Source of the DNA: Pseudomonas taiwanensis
GTDB taxonomy: Bacteria; Pseudomonadota; Gammaproteobacteria; Pseudomonadales; Pseudomonadaceae
Direction of reading: 5' to 3'
Assembly (NCBI RefSeq): GCF_013393345.1
Contig: NZ_QJRF01000057.1
Span: 1 to 64,000, forward strand
Length of the DNA: 64,000 bases
Of the stretch, positions 37,375 to 48,398 are shown in pieces (positions within the stretch are counted from its first letter, which is position 1; each line of letters opens with the position of its first letter). A program made the translations under genes and the position numbers. The notes below the pieces were generated by a model. It was not told where the DNA came from, searched no databases, and saw only the letters and a program-made list of their open reading frames with translations.

Positions 37375-38283
37375 ATGACCATAAAGCAGCTGCGCGCCTT
37401 CCTCGCCGTGGCGCAGAGCCTGAGCTTCGCCCAGGCCTGCGAGCGGTTGCACCTGTCCCAGCCAGCCCTCTCCCTGGCGATCAAGAACCTGGAAGATTCC
37501 CTCGGCGGCCAACTGCTGGTGCGCACCACCCGCAGCGTCGCCCTGACGCCCGAGGGCGAAACCCTGCTGCCCATCGCCCGGCGCCTGCTGGCGGACTGGG
37601 ACAACGCCGAAGAACTGCTGCGCCAGCACTTCACCCTGCAGCTGGGCAAGGTTTCCATCGCCGCCATGCCTTCCTTCGCCGGCAACTTGCTGCCGGCAGC
37701 CCTCAAGGCGTTCCGCGACCAACACCCCAAGGTCAACGTGGCGGTGCATGACGTGATCAACGAGCAGGTGCTGGAGATGGTGCGCAACCGGCGGGTGGAA
37801 CTGGGCATCGCCTTCGAGCCGGAGTCCCTCGACGGCCTGGATTTCATGCCCTTCTACACCGACCGCTTCGTTGCCGTGGTACCCGCTGACTGTGAGCTGG
37901 CGCAGCGCACCGAAATTGGTTGGAAGGAACTGCTGCAGGGCAACTTCATCACCCTGCAGCGCCCTTCCGCAGTGCGCCTGATGCTCGAACAAGTACTCGC
38001 GCCGCAGCACGGCCGCCTGCCGGTGGCCTTCGAGAGCCACCAGTTGGTGACCGTGGGCCGCATGGTGGCCCAGGGGCTGGGCGTCAGCGCCGTACCCAGC
38101 CTGTGCGTCCAGCAGATGGAGGAGCTCGGCGCCCACTGCATCGCCTTGCATAGCCCGCAGGTGGAGCGCCGCGTGGGCCTCTTTCGGCTGGCCGAGCACC
38201 AGCTCTCCACCGCCGCCCAGGCCCTCAGCGACGTGTTGCTGAAGGCTCACGACTGGAGCCGCATGGACCTGCCCCGGCCTTGA
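37375..38283 (+). CDS. dhcR: LysR-family regulator, DhcR-like
   Basis: 302 aa from ATG 37375 ([18 protein letters not shown]); the longer open frame upstream runs into the intergenic region. The HTH is [15 protein letters not shown]. It is divergent from the CoA-transferase genes. In P. aeruginosa the equivalent DhcR activates dhcAB. The AT-rich upstream region holds TTAAG-N9-CCTAA (37333-37351), a near-palindrome with T-N11-A character that could be its binding site. Confidence 0.88.
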   Translation: MTIKQLRAFLAVAQSLSFAQACERLHLSQPALSLAIKNLEDSLGGQLLVRTTRSVALTPEGETLLPIARRLLADWDNAEELLRQHFTLQLGKVSIAAMPSFAGNLLPAALKAFRDQHPKVNVAVHDVINEQVLEMVRNRRVELGIAFEPESLDGLDFMPFYTDRFVAVVPADCELAQRTEIGWKELLQGNFITLQRPSAVRLMLEQVLAPQHGRLPVAFESHQLVTVGRMVAQGLGVSAVPSLCVQQMEELGAHCIALHSPQVERRVGLFRLAEHQLSTAAQALSDVLLKAHDWSRMDLPRP

Positions 38284-38344
38284 GTCAGGGCCTATGCTGA
38301 ATAGCAACCGGATGACCCACGTCTCGCCAGATGAGGATGCGCAG

Positions 38345-40300
<1,956 letters not shown>

Positions 40301-40335
40301 AGGGGCCGCGCGCGCATCCTCAAGGGGGTCGCCTT

Positions 40336-40392
40336 GTAGGGTGGGCTTTAGCCCACAGCTGACCTGCAATGGTGGGCTGAAGCCCACCCTAC
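40336..40392. repeat. REP-like pair, GTAGGGTGGGCT type
   Basis: Halves GTAGGGTGGGCTTTAGCCCA and TGGGCTGAAGCCCACCCTAC in inverted order. Each half is itself a short palindrome (TGGGCT-TT-AGCCCA). Confidence 0.85.
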
Positions 40393-40410
40393 GGCCTGGC
40401 CCGATCTTGT

Positions 40411-40505
40411 GTGGGGGCGATTTCAATCGCTATGGCGCGCCCAGCGCGCCCTGAGGTATCGAAGGCCGTACCTTCGGTCCGGTCAGCGAATGAATTCGCC
40501 CCCAC
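40411..40505. repeat. REP pair, mixed GATTTC / GAATTC arms
   Basis: The left arm GTGGGGGCGATTTCAATCGC and right arm GCGAATGAATTCGCCCCCAC are inverted around about 55 bp containing GGCGCGCCCAGCGCGCC. The two palindromes carry swapped but self-complementary base pairs. Confidence 0.85.
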
Positions 40506-40529
40506 AGGAAAAGCGAGGTCCGAACCGGA

Positions 40530-41126
40530 TTACAGGTAGGGCCGAATCACACCCAGCGCCCGCTCCACATAGGCCTCTTTCTCCCCTACCGGCGCCACGT
40601 AGTGCAGCACGGAAGCTGCGGCGTCTTCGCCGGCCAGCTTGGCAATCACCCAGGCCGCCAGGTAGGGCGCGGAGAGGCAGCCACCCGCCGTGGCGAGATT
40701 TCCGCTGGCGAAGAACGGCTGGTCGAGCACCTGCACGCCCGCCTCGATCACCCAGGGTTTGGTGGTGAGGTCGGTACAGGCCGGCAGATTGTCGAGCAGG
40801 CCGAGTTTGGCCATGAGCAAGGCGCCGGAGCACTGGGAGCCGATCAGCTGACGCTGTGGGTCCAGTTGCAGGCGGTCGAGGATGCTCCGGTCCTTGGCGA
40901 TGTCACGGGTCAGGATGCCGCTGCCGAACAGCACTACATCCGCACTGTTGGCAAACTCCAGCGGCTGTTGCGCCTGCACCCGCACGCCATTCATCGAGGT
41001 CACCCACTCGCTGGGCGCCGTGATTTCCGCCTTCCAGCCTTCGCCGCGCATGCGGTTGAGCAGGCCGGCGGCGACAAAGGAGTCCAGCTCGTTGAAACCT
41101 TCGAACGTCAGTACGGCGATACGCAT
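40530..41126 (-). CDS. DJ-1/PfpI-family protein
   Basis: 198 aa from ATG 41126, with GGGAGG six bases upstream. The class-I glutamine amidotransferase-like fold has its nucleophile elbow at GSQCSGALLMA (Cys about 106), followed by ATAGGCLSAPYLA. Members include chaperones, glyoxalases and AraC-type N-terminal domains. A GATase-like isonitrile hydratase is also possible. No partner gene clarifies its role. Confidence 0.85.
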   Translation of the reverse strand: MRIAVLTFEGFNELDSFVAAGLLNRMRGEGWKAEITAPSEWVTSMNGVRVQAQQPLEFANSADVVLFGSGILTRDIAKDRSILDRLQLDPQRQLIGSQCSGALLMAKLGLLDNLPACTDLTTKPWVIEAGVQVLDQPFFASGNLATAGGCLSAPYLAAWVIAKLAGEDAAASVLHYVAPVGEKEAYVERALGVIRPYL

Positions 41127-41256
41127 CACGACCTCCCGGATCGGTTTGGTGCATGGGGCGAATCTATGCGCGCCGGAACCTGGTCGCTATGTACAGACGC
41201 AATTAAATTTGGCCGTACAGGTCTGGGCGATTTCAATCGTTGTTACCACGAGCCTT

Positions 41257-41311
41257 GTAGGAGCTAGCTTGCTAGCGAAAAGGGGCCATTCGCTGGCAAG
41301 CCAGCTCCTAC
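41257..41311. repeat. REP pair upstream of the DJ-1/PfpI gene
   Basis: Halves GTAGGAGCTAGCTTGCTAGC and GCTGGCAAGCCAGCTCCTAC. The inner stems GCTAGC/GCTAGC and GCTGGC/GCCAGC are each self-complementary though different. A lone GGGCGATTTCAATCG copy lies at about 41225. Confidence 0.85.
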
Positions 41312-41333
41312 CGGCAATCCATGGCCGAACCTT

Positions 41334-42539
41334 CTAACGAGGCCCCAGCTCCTCCGGCCCCTCTTCTTCGAGATCTTCCAGCTTCAGCTCCAGCCCCCAG
41401 CTGGCGGCGTCCTGGGTGGCGCTCGGAGCCGCTGCCGGCGCAGGGGTCGCCGCAGCTGGCGCGGGAGCCGCTGCGGGCCCATCGCGATAGAGCTTGAGCT
41501 TCAGGCGCAGGTTGTTCGCCGAGTCGGCGTTCTTGATCGCCTCCTCTTCGGGAATCGCGCCCTCCACCACCAGGTCGAACAGCGCCTGGTCGAAGGTCTG
41601 CATGCCCAGGCCGCGGGACTTTTCCATGATTTCCTTGATGGAATGGAATTCACCGCGCTTGATCAGGTCGCTGATGGTGGAAGTTCCCAGCAGCACCTCC
41701 ACCGCCGCTCGGCGCTTGCCGTCCTGGGTGCGCACCAGGCGCTGGGAGACGAAGGCCTTGAGGTTGTTGCCCAGGTCGTTGAGCAACTGCGGGCGGCGTT
41801 CTTCCGGGAAGAAGTTGATGATGCGGTCCAGCGCCTGGTTGGCGTTGTTGGCGTGCAGGGTGGAAATCGCCAGGTGGCCGGTATCGGCGAAGGCCAGGGC
41901 ATGCTCCATGGTCTCGCGGTCACGGATTTCGCCGATCAGGATCACGTCCGGCGCCTGGCGCAGGGTGTTCTTCAGCGCGGCGTGGAAGCTGCGGGTGTCC
42001 ACCCCCACTTCGCGCTGGTTGATGATGGACTTCTTGTGCCGGTGCACGTATTCCACCGGGTCCTCGATGGTGATGATGTGGCCGCCGGTGTTGCGATTGC
42101 GGTAGTCGATCAGCGCCGCCAGGGAGGTGGACTTACCGGAGCCGGTGCCACCGACGAAGAGCACCAGGCCGCGCTTCTCCATCACCATCTTGAGCAGCAC
42201 TTCGGGCAACTTGAGGTCTTCGAAGCGCGGGATATCCAGCTTGATGTTCCGCGCGACGATGGACACCTCGTTGCGCTGGCGGAAGATGTTGATGCGGAAA
42301 CGCCCGATGTTCGGCAGCGAGATGGCCAGGTTCATCTCCAGTTCGCGGTCGAACTCGGCGCGCTGCTCTGGGTCCATGATCGATTCGGCGATCCTGGCCA
42401 CGTCACCGGCCTTCAGGGGCTCATTGCTGAGCGGCCGCAACAGGCCGTTGAACTTGGCACAGGGCGGCGCGCCCGTGGACAGGTAGAGGTCGGAACCATC
42501 CTGGCTGGCCAGGATTTTCAGCATCGCGGAGAGGTCCAT
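41334..42539 (-). CDS. PilT/PilU-family type IV pilus retraction ATPase homologue
   Basis: About 401 aa from ATG 42539 (MDLSAMLKILASQDGSDLYL); no clear ribosome site, and a start at 42569 is possible. Walker A is GGTGSGKST, the Asp box runs HIITIEDPVEYVH, Walker B is DVILIGEIRD and the His box AISTLHANNANQ. Residues about 345-375 form an Ala/Pro linker, followed by an acidic tail (LEDLEEEGPEELG), both absent from standard PilT and PilU. It stands alone, next to ppiC and away from other pilus genes. Retraction or a non-pilus motor role are both possible. Confidence 0.88.
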   Translation of the reverse strand: MDLSAMLKILASQDGSDLYLSTGAPPCAKFNGLLRPLSNEPLKAGDVARIAESIMDPEQRAEFDRELEMNLAISLPNIGRFRINIFRQRNEVSIVARNIKLDIPRFEDLKLPEVLLKMVMEKRGLVLFVGGTGSGKSTSLAALIDYRNRNTGGHIITIEDPVEYVHRHKKSIINQREVGVDTRSFHAALKNTLRQAPDVILIGEIRDRETMEHALAFADTGHLAISTLHANNANQALDRIINFFPEERRPQLLNDLGNNLKAFVSQRLVRTQDGKRRAAVEVLLGTSTISDLIKRGEFHSIKEIMEKSRGLGMQTFDQALFDLVVEGAIPEEEAIKNADSANNLRLKLKLYRDGPAAAPAPAAATPAPAAAPSATQDAASWGLELKLEDLEEEGPEELGPR

Positions 42540-42655
42540 GGAGGTGCGTCCAGTCAAGTGTGAAGGCATCCGCGTAGCGGATCACAGGGGAGCAACTGTA
42601 TGGCGACCGCCCGTGCTGGCACAATGAACCGCTCCACAGTCCAAGAGGAAATCCC

Positions 42656-42934
42656 ATGGCCAAGGCCCTTGCCCGCCATATTCTGGTCAAGACCGAGGCG
42701 GAAGCCGAACAGCTGAAGAAACGCCTGGATAAGGGCGAAGACTTCGCCACCCTGGCCAAGAAGCACTCCATCTGCCCTTCCGCCAAGCGCGGCGGCGACC
42801 TGGGCGAGGTGCGCCCCGGACAGATGGTGCGTGTGATCGATCAGGTGATCTTCAAGAAACCGGTGCGCGTCATCCACGGCCCAGTGAAGAGCCAGTTCGG
42901 CTATCACCTGGTGCAGGTTTTCTTCAGGGAGTGA
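42656..42934 (+). CDS. ppiC: Peptidyl-prolyl cis-trans isomerase C (parvulin)
   Basis: 92 aa, a single parvulin domain without signal peptide, so cytoplasmic. Characteristic segments are ARHILVKTEAEAEQL, FATLAKKHSICPS, GGDLGEVRPGQMV and the end VKSQFGYHLVQV. GAGGAAATCCC precedes the start. It is divergent from the PilT/PilU-like gene. Confidence 0.96.
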   Translation: MAKALARHILVKTEAEAEQLKKRLDKGEDFATLAKKHSICPSAKRGGDLGEVRPGQMVRVIDQVIFKKPVRVIHGPVKSQFGYHLVQVFFRE

Positions 42935-43011
42935 GGGGATGCGGGGAGATGGGCACCGTCCGTGGCGCAGTGCCCATTCTAGGGAACGGATATGACGACC
43001 TGGTTACCGGC

Positions 43012-43311
43012 TCATTTCAGCGTTTCGCTGGCGCAGGAGCGCGAGATATCGGTCAGGACCGACAATTCTTCATTGGTCGGTTTACGCCCCTCGGTAACGC
43101 CCATCAACTGCTGGGTCGTGAAGGCTTCCTGCATCATGTTGCTGGAGCACTGGCAATAGGCGACCGCCTTGTCCTGCGGGACTTGCCGGGCCGCGCTGAC
43201 GACGCACTCCTGGGTGAACTTCTCGCCGCCACCTTGCGGCCATTCCCCCGCCACTGCCACCAGGGCGAAGGTTTGCAAAGCCAGAGCGCCGAAAAACAGA
43301 GTCTTTTTCAC
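43012..43311 (-). CDS. Small secreted protein with four cysteines
   Basis: 99 aa if read from the GTG at 43311, which has GGAG seven bases upstream; no suitable in-frame ATG is near. The N-terminus is a signal peptide (VKKTLFFGALALQTFALVAVAG). The mature part has cysteines in QECVV, YCQCSS and RSCAS, which could form disulfides or bind a metal in the periplasm. I do not recognise the family. It converges on ppiC. Confidence 0.65.
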   Translation of the reverse strand: MKKTLFFGALALQTFALVAVAGEWPQGGGEKFTQECVVSAARQVPQDKAVAYCQCSSNMMQEAFTTQQLMGVTEGRKPTNEELSVLTDISRSCASETLK

Positions 43312-43396
43312 ATGCCATCTCCTGCTGGTCCTGAGGGCACATTCTTGCCGCAACGGACGCCTTGCAGGCAATAGCTGAAAACGACAGCACGCGGCA

Positions 43397-43582
43397 TCAA
43401 CCTTCCATGCCCTCCCGCTTTTCCGGGTTCGGCAACATATGCGGCGCCTCTACCCGCTCCTGCAGCCGGACCGCGAACGCCAACGCCGAAGCCCGGTCGC
43501 GAAACGGGACCTTCATGCCGAGGGCCTCCACCAGCCACTCGTGCCTGCCGCCCCGATTGACCTGCTGGATCGAGATTTCCAT
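43397..43582 (-). CDS. Small conserved-looking protein, unknown function
   Basis: 61 aa from ATG 43582 (MEISIQQVNRGG), preceded by GGGAG at seven bases. The pattern HEWLVEALGMKVPFRDRASA, split as WLVEALGMKVPF and RDRASALAFAVRLQE, looks like a compact alpha/beta fold. The frame runs upstream without a better start. No signal peptide or membrane helix. It lies upstream of the secreted-protein gene on the same strand. Function unknown. Confidence 0.6.
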   Translation of the reverse strand: MEISIQQVNRGGRHEWLVEALGMKVPFRDRASALAFAVRLQERVEAPHMLPNPEKREGMEG

Positions 43583-44084
43583 GGATGACTCCCGCGTGAC
43601 CTGGTGGAAGCACGGCAAAGACGGCAGGCAGAAAAAAGGCCAACTGATCGAGTTGGCCTGCACCGCGAGGGTGTGGGAGATGCGCTGCCGCATCAGAAAG
43701 TGCCGTGGAAGCGACGTCAGGCTAGCGCCGGAAGTTGACGGTTCTGCGACAGCGGCGAGAACTGCCCGTGCAGCGCCCTATTTCATGGAGTTGGTAAAGG
43801 CGTTCCACTCATCGGTAGCCCGGTATCCTTCAGGCGCTATCCCGGTTCAACGACCGACCGTCATGTAATTGCCGTCACACCTATGCGACAATCTGCGCAA
43901 TGTCCGGCATGAACCCCGCCTTCATATCCCAGTAGCCTGGCCCCAGCGGTCAGTTGTTGCTGTCGACGTATGCCCGCTGGATCAACTTCTGCTCCGACTG
44001 GAGCGAACTCACAAAGTTGAATATCGGTATCGGATCGGTATCAGCCGAAGGCGCCAATTCGTAAGTTATTGATAGGTAATTCCC
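43583..44084. other. 502-bp gap upstream of ybiT, possible gene remnant
   Basis: No convincing intact gene. On the minus strand, 43950-44080 reads as an open C-terminal segment (LSITYELAPSADTDPIP, then FVSSLQSEQKLIQRAYV and a stop). It has no ATG/GTG start before it collides with the ybiT start, so it could be a truncated gene end or chance. AT content rises toward 44080, where the ybiT promoter must lie. Confidence 0.4.
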
Positions 44085-45674
44085 TTGATCTCCACCGCTA
44101 ACATCACCATGCAGTTCGGCCCCAAGCCGCTGTTCGAGAACGTTTCCGTCAAGTTCGGCAACGGCAACCGCTACGGCCTGATCGGCGCCAACGGCTGCGG
44201 CAAGTCGACCTTCATGAAAATCCTCGGCAGTGATCTGGAGCCTTCTGGCGGCCAGGTGATGCTGGAACCCAACGTGCGCCTCGGCAAGCTGCGCCAGGAT
44301 CAGTTCGCGTACGAAGAATTCAGCGTGATCGACACCGTGATCATGGGCCATGCCGAGCTGTGGCGGGTCAAGGCCGAACGTGACCGCATCTATTCGCTGC
44401 CGGAAATGAGCGAGGACGACGGCATGGCAGTGGCCGAGCTGGAGACAGAGTTCGCCGAGATGGATGGCTACACCGCCGAATCCCGCGCCGGCGAGCTGCT
44501 GCTCGGCCTCGGCATTCCGCTCAGCCAGCATTTCGGTCCGATGAGCGAAGTCGCTCCCGGCTGGAAGCTGCGCGTGTTGCTGGCCCAGGCGCTGTTCTCG
44601 GACCCGGATGTGCTGCTGCTGGACGAGCCGACCAACCACCTGGACATCAACACCATCCGCTGGCTGGAAAACATCCTCACGGCGCGTAACAGCACCATGA
44701 TCATCATTTCCCACGACCGCCACTTCCTGAACAGCGTGTGCACCCACATGGCGGACCTGGATTACGGCGAGCTGCGTCTGTTCCCAGGCAACTACGACGA
44801 GTACATGACCGCCGCGACCCAGTCCCGCGAGCAACTCCTGGCCGACAACGCGAAGAAGAAAGCGCAGATCGCCGAGCTGCAGACCTTCGTCAGCCGCTTC
44901 TCCGCCAACGCCTCGAAAGCCAAGCAGGCCACCTCGCGCGCCAAGCAGATCGACAAGATCCAACTGGCCGAGGTCAAGCCGTCCAGCCGTGTCAGCCCCT
45001 TCATTCGCTTCGACCAGCACAAGAAGCTGCACCGCCAGGCGGTGACCGTGGAGAAACTGGCCAAGGGCTTCGAGGACAAGCAACTGTTCAAGGGTCTGGA
45101 CCTGCAGATCGAAGCCGGCGAGCGCGTCGCCATCATCGGCCCGAACGGCATCGGCAAAACCACCCTGCTGCGTACCCTGGTCGGCGAGATGACCCCGGAC
45201 TCCGGCAGCGTGAAATGGACCGAAAGCGCGGACCTTGGCTACTACGCCCAGGACCACGCCCATGACTTCGAAGACGATGTGACTCTGTTCGATTGGATGG
45301 GTCAGTGGACCCAGGGTGGCGAGCAGCTGGTGCGCGGCACCCTCGGCCGCATGCTGTTCTCCAACGACGAGATCCTCAAGTCGGTGAAGGTCATCTCCGG
45401 TGGCGAGCAGGGCCGCATGCTGTTCGGCAAGCTGATCCTGAAGAAGCCTAACGTGCTGGTGATGGACGAACCCACCAACCACCTGGACATGGAATCCATC
45501 GAGGCTCTCAACCTGGCGCTGGAGAACTACCCGGGCACCCTGATCTTCGTCAGCCACGACCGTGAGTTCGTCGGCTCCCTGGCCACCCGCATCATCGAGC
45601 TGGACGAGAACGGCGTGACCGACTTCAGCGGCACCTATGACGATTACCTGCGTAGCCAGGGTGTGATTGTCTGA
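44085..45674 (+). CDS. ybiT: ABC-F ATPase YbiT
   Basis: 529 aa from a TTG at 44085 ([12 protein letters not shown]), which matches the family N-terminus; AGG lies eight to ten bases upstream. Two ABC domains have Walker A motifs GANGCGKST and GPNGIGKTT, Walker B/D-loop segments [10 protein letters not shown] and [10 protein letters not shown], and an ABC-F linker near 240-290. No membrane domains. ABC-F proteins act on the ribosome during stalled translation. A strong terminator follows at 45821. Confidence 0.93.
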   Translation: MISTANITMQFGPKPLFENVSVKFGNGNRYGLIGANGCGKSTFMKILGSDLEPSGGQVMLEPNVRLGKLRQDQFAYEEFSVIDTVIMGHAELWRVKAERDRIYSLPEMSEDDGMAVAELETEFAEMDGYTAESRAGELLLGLGIPLSQHFGPMSEVAPGWKLRVLLAQALFSDPDVLLLDEPTNHLDINTIRWLENILTARNSTMIIISHDRHFLNSVCTHMADLDYGELRLFPGNYDEYMTAATQSREQLLADNAKKKAQIAELQTFVSRFSANASKAKQATSRAKQIDKIQLAEVKPSSRVSPFIRFDQHKKLHRQAVTVEKLAKGFEDKQLFKGLDLQIEAGERVAIIGPNGIGKTTLLRTLVGEMTPDSGSVKWTESADLGYYAQDHAHDFEDDVTLFDWMGQWTQGGEQLVRGTLGRMLFSNDEILKSVKVISGGEQGRMLFGKLILKKPNVLVMDEPTNHLDMESIEALNLALENYPGTLIFVSHDREFVGSLATRIIELDENGVTDFSGTYDDYLRSQGVIV

Positions 45675-45696
45675 GGCTGAGGGGACCCTGCTCTTC

Positions 45697-45792
45697 GTGG
45701 GGGCGAATTCATTCGCAAAGGGTCGCGAAGCGGCCCCCTGCAATACCAAAAGGCGAATCTTCGGTCCGGCTAGCGAATGAATTCGCCCCCAC
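45697..45792. repeat. REP pair downstream of ybiT
   Basis: Inverted arms GTGGGGGCGAATTCATTCGC and GCGAATGAATTCGCCCCCAC around about 55 bp that contains GGGTCGCGAAGCGGCCCC. Same class as 23012-23110. Confidence 0.85.
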
Positions 45793-45820
45793 AGGTAAAG
45801 CAACAGGTTCCTGAAACGAC

Positions 45821-45850
45821 AAAGCCCCGCAATTGCGGGGCTTTGTGTTT
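45821..45850. terminator. Rho-independent terminator between ybiT and azoR
   Basis: Perfect stem AAAGCCCCGC / GCGGGGCTTT with loop AATT, followed by TGTTTT on the plus strand and preceded by A-rich sequence that gives U on the minus strand. It can serve both convergent genes. Confidence 0.9.
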
Positions 45851-45864
45851 TCCGGCTAGCAGAA

Positions 45865-46473
45865 TCAGGCGGTGGCGAACAGCTCGCCGATCTGCTGCTG
45901 GGCGGCGCTGAAGGCGTTGGCGCGGGGCTCTTCGCCGTAGGCCAGGCCTTCGGCACGGACGATCTCGATGTCGGTCACGCCGAGGAAGTTCAGCACCAGC
46001 CTCAGGTAATCCTCGTGGGCCTGGCCCGAGGCCTGGCCGGCGTGGATGCCGCCAGCGGTGGAAACGATTACCACCTTCTTGCCGCCTGCCAGGCCTTCCG
46101 GGCCGTTCTCGGTGTAGCGGAAGGTCTTGCCGGCGATGGCGATGCGGTCGATCCAGGCTTTCAGCTGAGTCGGGATGGTGAAGTTGTACATCGGCGCACC
46201 GATGACGATGGCGTCGGCCGCGAGGAATTCATTCAGAGTGGCTTCACCCAGCTCGGCTTCGTGCTTCTGCGCGGCGTCGCGCAGTTCAGCCGGGGTGCCT
46301 CCGGCGACCAGGGTCAGGGCGGACAGGTGGCTGATGGCGTCGCTGGCCAGGTCGCGGTAGCTGACCTGAGCGTCCGGCTCGGCGGCTTCCCAGGCTGCGA
46401 CCACGTCGCGGCTCAGTTGGCGGGAGGCGGAGGCGTCGCCGAGGATGCTGGAATCGAGGTGCAGGAGTTTCAT
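45865..46473 (-). CDS. azoR: FMN-dependent NADH azoreductase
   Basis: 202 aa, flavodoxin-like fold. FMN-binding segments are [15 protein letters not shown] at the N-terminus and [17 protein letters not shown] (about 95); STAGGIHAG is near 140. AzoR reduces azo dyes and quinones with NADH. It converges on ybiT through a shared terminator. The 200 bp upstream holds a repeat at 46603 and no gene. A LysR gene is at 47392, beyond a DUF1993 gene. Confidence 0.95.
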   Translation of the reverse strand: MKLLHLDSSILGDASASRQLSRDVVAAWEAAEPDAQVSYRDLASDAISHLSALTLVAGGTPAELRDAAQKHEAELGEATLNEFLAADAIVIGAPMYNFTIPTQLKAWIDRIAIAGKTFRYTENGPEGLAGGKKVVIVSTAGGIHAGQASGQAHEDYLRLVLNFLGVTDIEIVRAEGLAYGEEPRANAFSAAQQQIGELFATA

Positions 46474-46602
46474 GGATGGTTACCCTCAGTTGGGCGACCG
46501 GCGACGGCCGATCGGAATGGAGGTAATCCTATCCATGTCGATAAATGCTGATTAGTCGGGGATTATGTAATTCAGCGTCCCATCCATGGGACGAATAGAA
46601 CG

Positions 46603-46657
46603 GTAGGTTAGCTCGGGACCGCTTCGTTGGGCCTCGCTGTGCTCGGCGCCAACCTAC
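46603..46657. repeat. Inverted repeat, GTAGGTT type
   Basis: Imperfect arms GTAGGTTAGCTCGG.. and ..GCGCCAACCTAC with TTGGGCCTCGC inside. It is a degenerate relative of the copy at 34432-34519. Confidence 0.7.
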
Positions 46658-46673
46658 CAGAGCAAAAAACGAC

Positions 46674-47180
46674 TCAGACGCCGCCGAGGAAATCCATCTT
46701 GCCCACGTCCACGCCGTTGTGGCGGAGGATCGCGTAGGCGGCCGTGATGTGGAAATAGAAGTTCGGCAGCGCAAAGCCGAGCAGGTAATCGCGGCCACTG
46801 AAGCTCATATCGCCGCTGCGCATTTTCAACACCACGGTGCGGTCTTCGCTGCCGTCGAGTTTGCTGGCGTCGATGTCCTTGATGAACATCTGGGTCTTGG
46901 CAATGCGCGCCTGCAGTTCCTCGAAGGTGGTTTCGGTGTCGGCCCAGCTCGGCACGTCGACACCCGCCAGTCGCGCGGCGCAGCCCTTGGCCATGTCGCT
47001 GGCGATCTGCACCTGGCGGGCCAGGGCGTACATGTCCGGCGCCAGGCGCGATTCGATGAACACCTTGGGATCGATGCCGCGCGCCTGGGCGTTGGCCTCG
47101 GCTTTCTTGAGGATGTTGGACAGGTTGCCGAGCATGCGTGCCAGGACCGGGATGGAGGCCTCGTACATGGACAAGGACAT
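46674..47180 (-). CDS. DUF1993-family protein
   Basis: 168 aa from ATG 47180 (MSLSMYEASIPVLARML), with CGGAG upstream. The DinB-like helical family is marked by the N-terminal helix, ARGIDPKVFIESRLAPDM and the C-terminal FYFHITAAYAILRHNGVDVGK. Its molecular role is unknown. It is divergent from the LysR gene at 47392, which may control it. Confidence 0.88.
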   Translation of the reverse strand: MSLSMYEASIPVLARMLGNLSNILKKAEANAQARGIDPKVFIESRLAPDMYALARQVQIASDMAKGCAARLAGVDVPSWADTETTFEELQARIAKTQMFIKDIDASKLDGSEDRTVVLKMRSGDMSFSGRDYLLGFALPNFYFHITAAYAILRHNGVDVGKMDFLGGV

Positions 47181-47391
47181 GGTGATCGCTCCGTTTTCGG
47201 GTGGATTGAGAGGCTCAGGTATAGCGCCTGGTCGGCTACCCGGCAACGAGCATGCAGACGCAGCGACAGGGTCGAACCCTGGCGGTCGGGTCTAAAGGCC
47301 TCCCGGCACGATCGTACCGCCAGCGAAAACGATGGCACCGAATCGGGTGCCAATGCCATATTTTCGTATCCCACATGGAACAATCCCGATC

Positions 47392-48300
47392 ATGCAGGAC
47401 CTCAACGACCTCTTCTACTTCGCCAAGGTGGTGGAGCACGGCGGCTTCTCCGCTGCCGCGCGCTTGCTCGGCGTGCCGAAGTCACGCCTGTCGCGGCGAA
47501 TCGCCGAGCTGGAGACCCGTCTGGATGCCCGATTGCTGCAGCGCACGACCCGCAAGATGGCCCTGACCGATGTCGGCGAGCGCTTCCTGCGCCATTGCCA
47601 GGCGATGCTGCTGGAAGCCGAGCAGGCCGAGGAAGTGGTCGCCAGCCTCACGGTCGAGCCACGGGGCCGCTTGCGGGTGTCCTGCCCAACCGAACTCGCG
47701 CACGCGATGCTGCGGCCGATGATCACCGACTTCCTCCAGCAATATCCCCTCGTGCAGCTGGACATGATCCTGACCAACCGCCGGGTGGACTTGCGCGAAG
47801 AAGGTGTGGACGTGGCGCTGCGGGTACGCGAGGAAGGTGATGAAGACCCCACGCTGATCGCCCGCGTCCTGAGACCGGCGCAGGCCTTCCTGGTAGCCGC
47901 CCCCAGCCTGGTTCAAGGCAGGAACATCCTCGTCCCTGACGACCTCCAACTGCTGCCGGCCCTGGGCGGCCTGGAAGCTGACCGGCGCATCCATCACTAC
48001 CTGCGGGACGCCCAGGGCAATCGCCGTGAGGTGGTTCTGGAGGCGCGCCTGGGCATCGAGGATTTCGATGTGCGCAAGCATGCGGTGCTGGCAGGTCTGG
48101 GCTTCAGCATGCTGCCGCAGATGAACTGCGAGGCCGAACTGCGCGACGGCAGCATGGTGCGCCTGCTGCCGGACTGGCATATGCCGGGTGGCCACCTGCA
48201 GGCGGTCTACACCCACAGACGCGGCCTGCTGCCGGCGGTTCGCGCCTGGATCGAACACCTCGCAGAAGCCTTCTCCCATCATCAGGGGACGGTGATCTGA
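47392..48300 (+). CDS. LysR-family regulator
   Basis: 302 aa from ATG 47392 (MQDLNDLFYFAKVVEHGGFS). The HTH is LGVPKSRLSRRIAELE, the CrgA/DsdC-like subgroup common in pseudomonads. It is divergent from the DUF1993 gene, and azoR lies beyond that on the same strand as DUF1993. A link to quinone or azo stress is plausible but not shown. Confidence 0.9.
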   Translation: MQDLNDLFYFAKVVEHGGFSAAARLLGVPKSRLSRRIAELETRLDARLLQRTTRKMALTDVGERFLRHCQAMLLEAEQAEEVVASLTVEPRGRLRVSCPTELAHAMLRPMITDFLQQYPLVQLDMILTNRRVDLREEGVDVALRVREEGDEDPTLIARVLRPAQAFLVAAPSLVQGRNILVPDDLQLLPALGGLEADRRIHHYLRDAQGNRREVVLEARLGIEDFDVRKHAVLAGLGFSMLPQMNCEAELRDGSMVRLLPDWHMPGGHLQAVYTHRRGLLPAVRAWIEHLAEAFSHHQGTVI

Positions 48301-48398
48301 AGCCTGGCAAGCAAGACAACCATTAGCCAGCTTCCTTTGCCGCCGGGACTCAGGGATGATGGGCGGCGCCCTCCCCCATCTCGATTCCAGGTTCTGCC

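Noticed and set aside
43787-43870. A 27-residue plus-strand frame starting MELVKAF
   Set aside because: No convincing ribosome site, no recognisable features and no supporting context.
43950-45956. A 668-codon open frame on the minus strand
   Set aside because: Nearly all of it is antisense to ybiT and crosses a REP pair and the terminator. Only its last ~40 codons, outside ybiT, were kept as a possible remnant.
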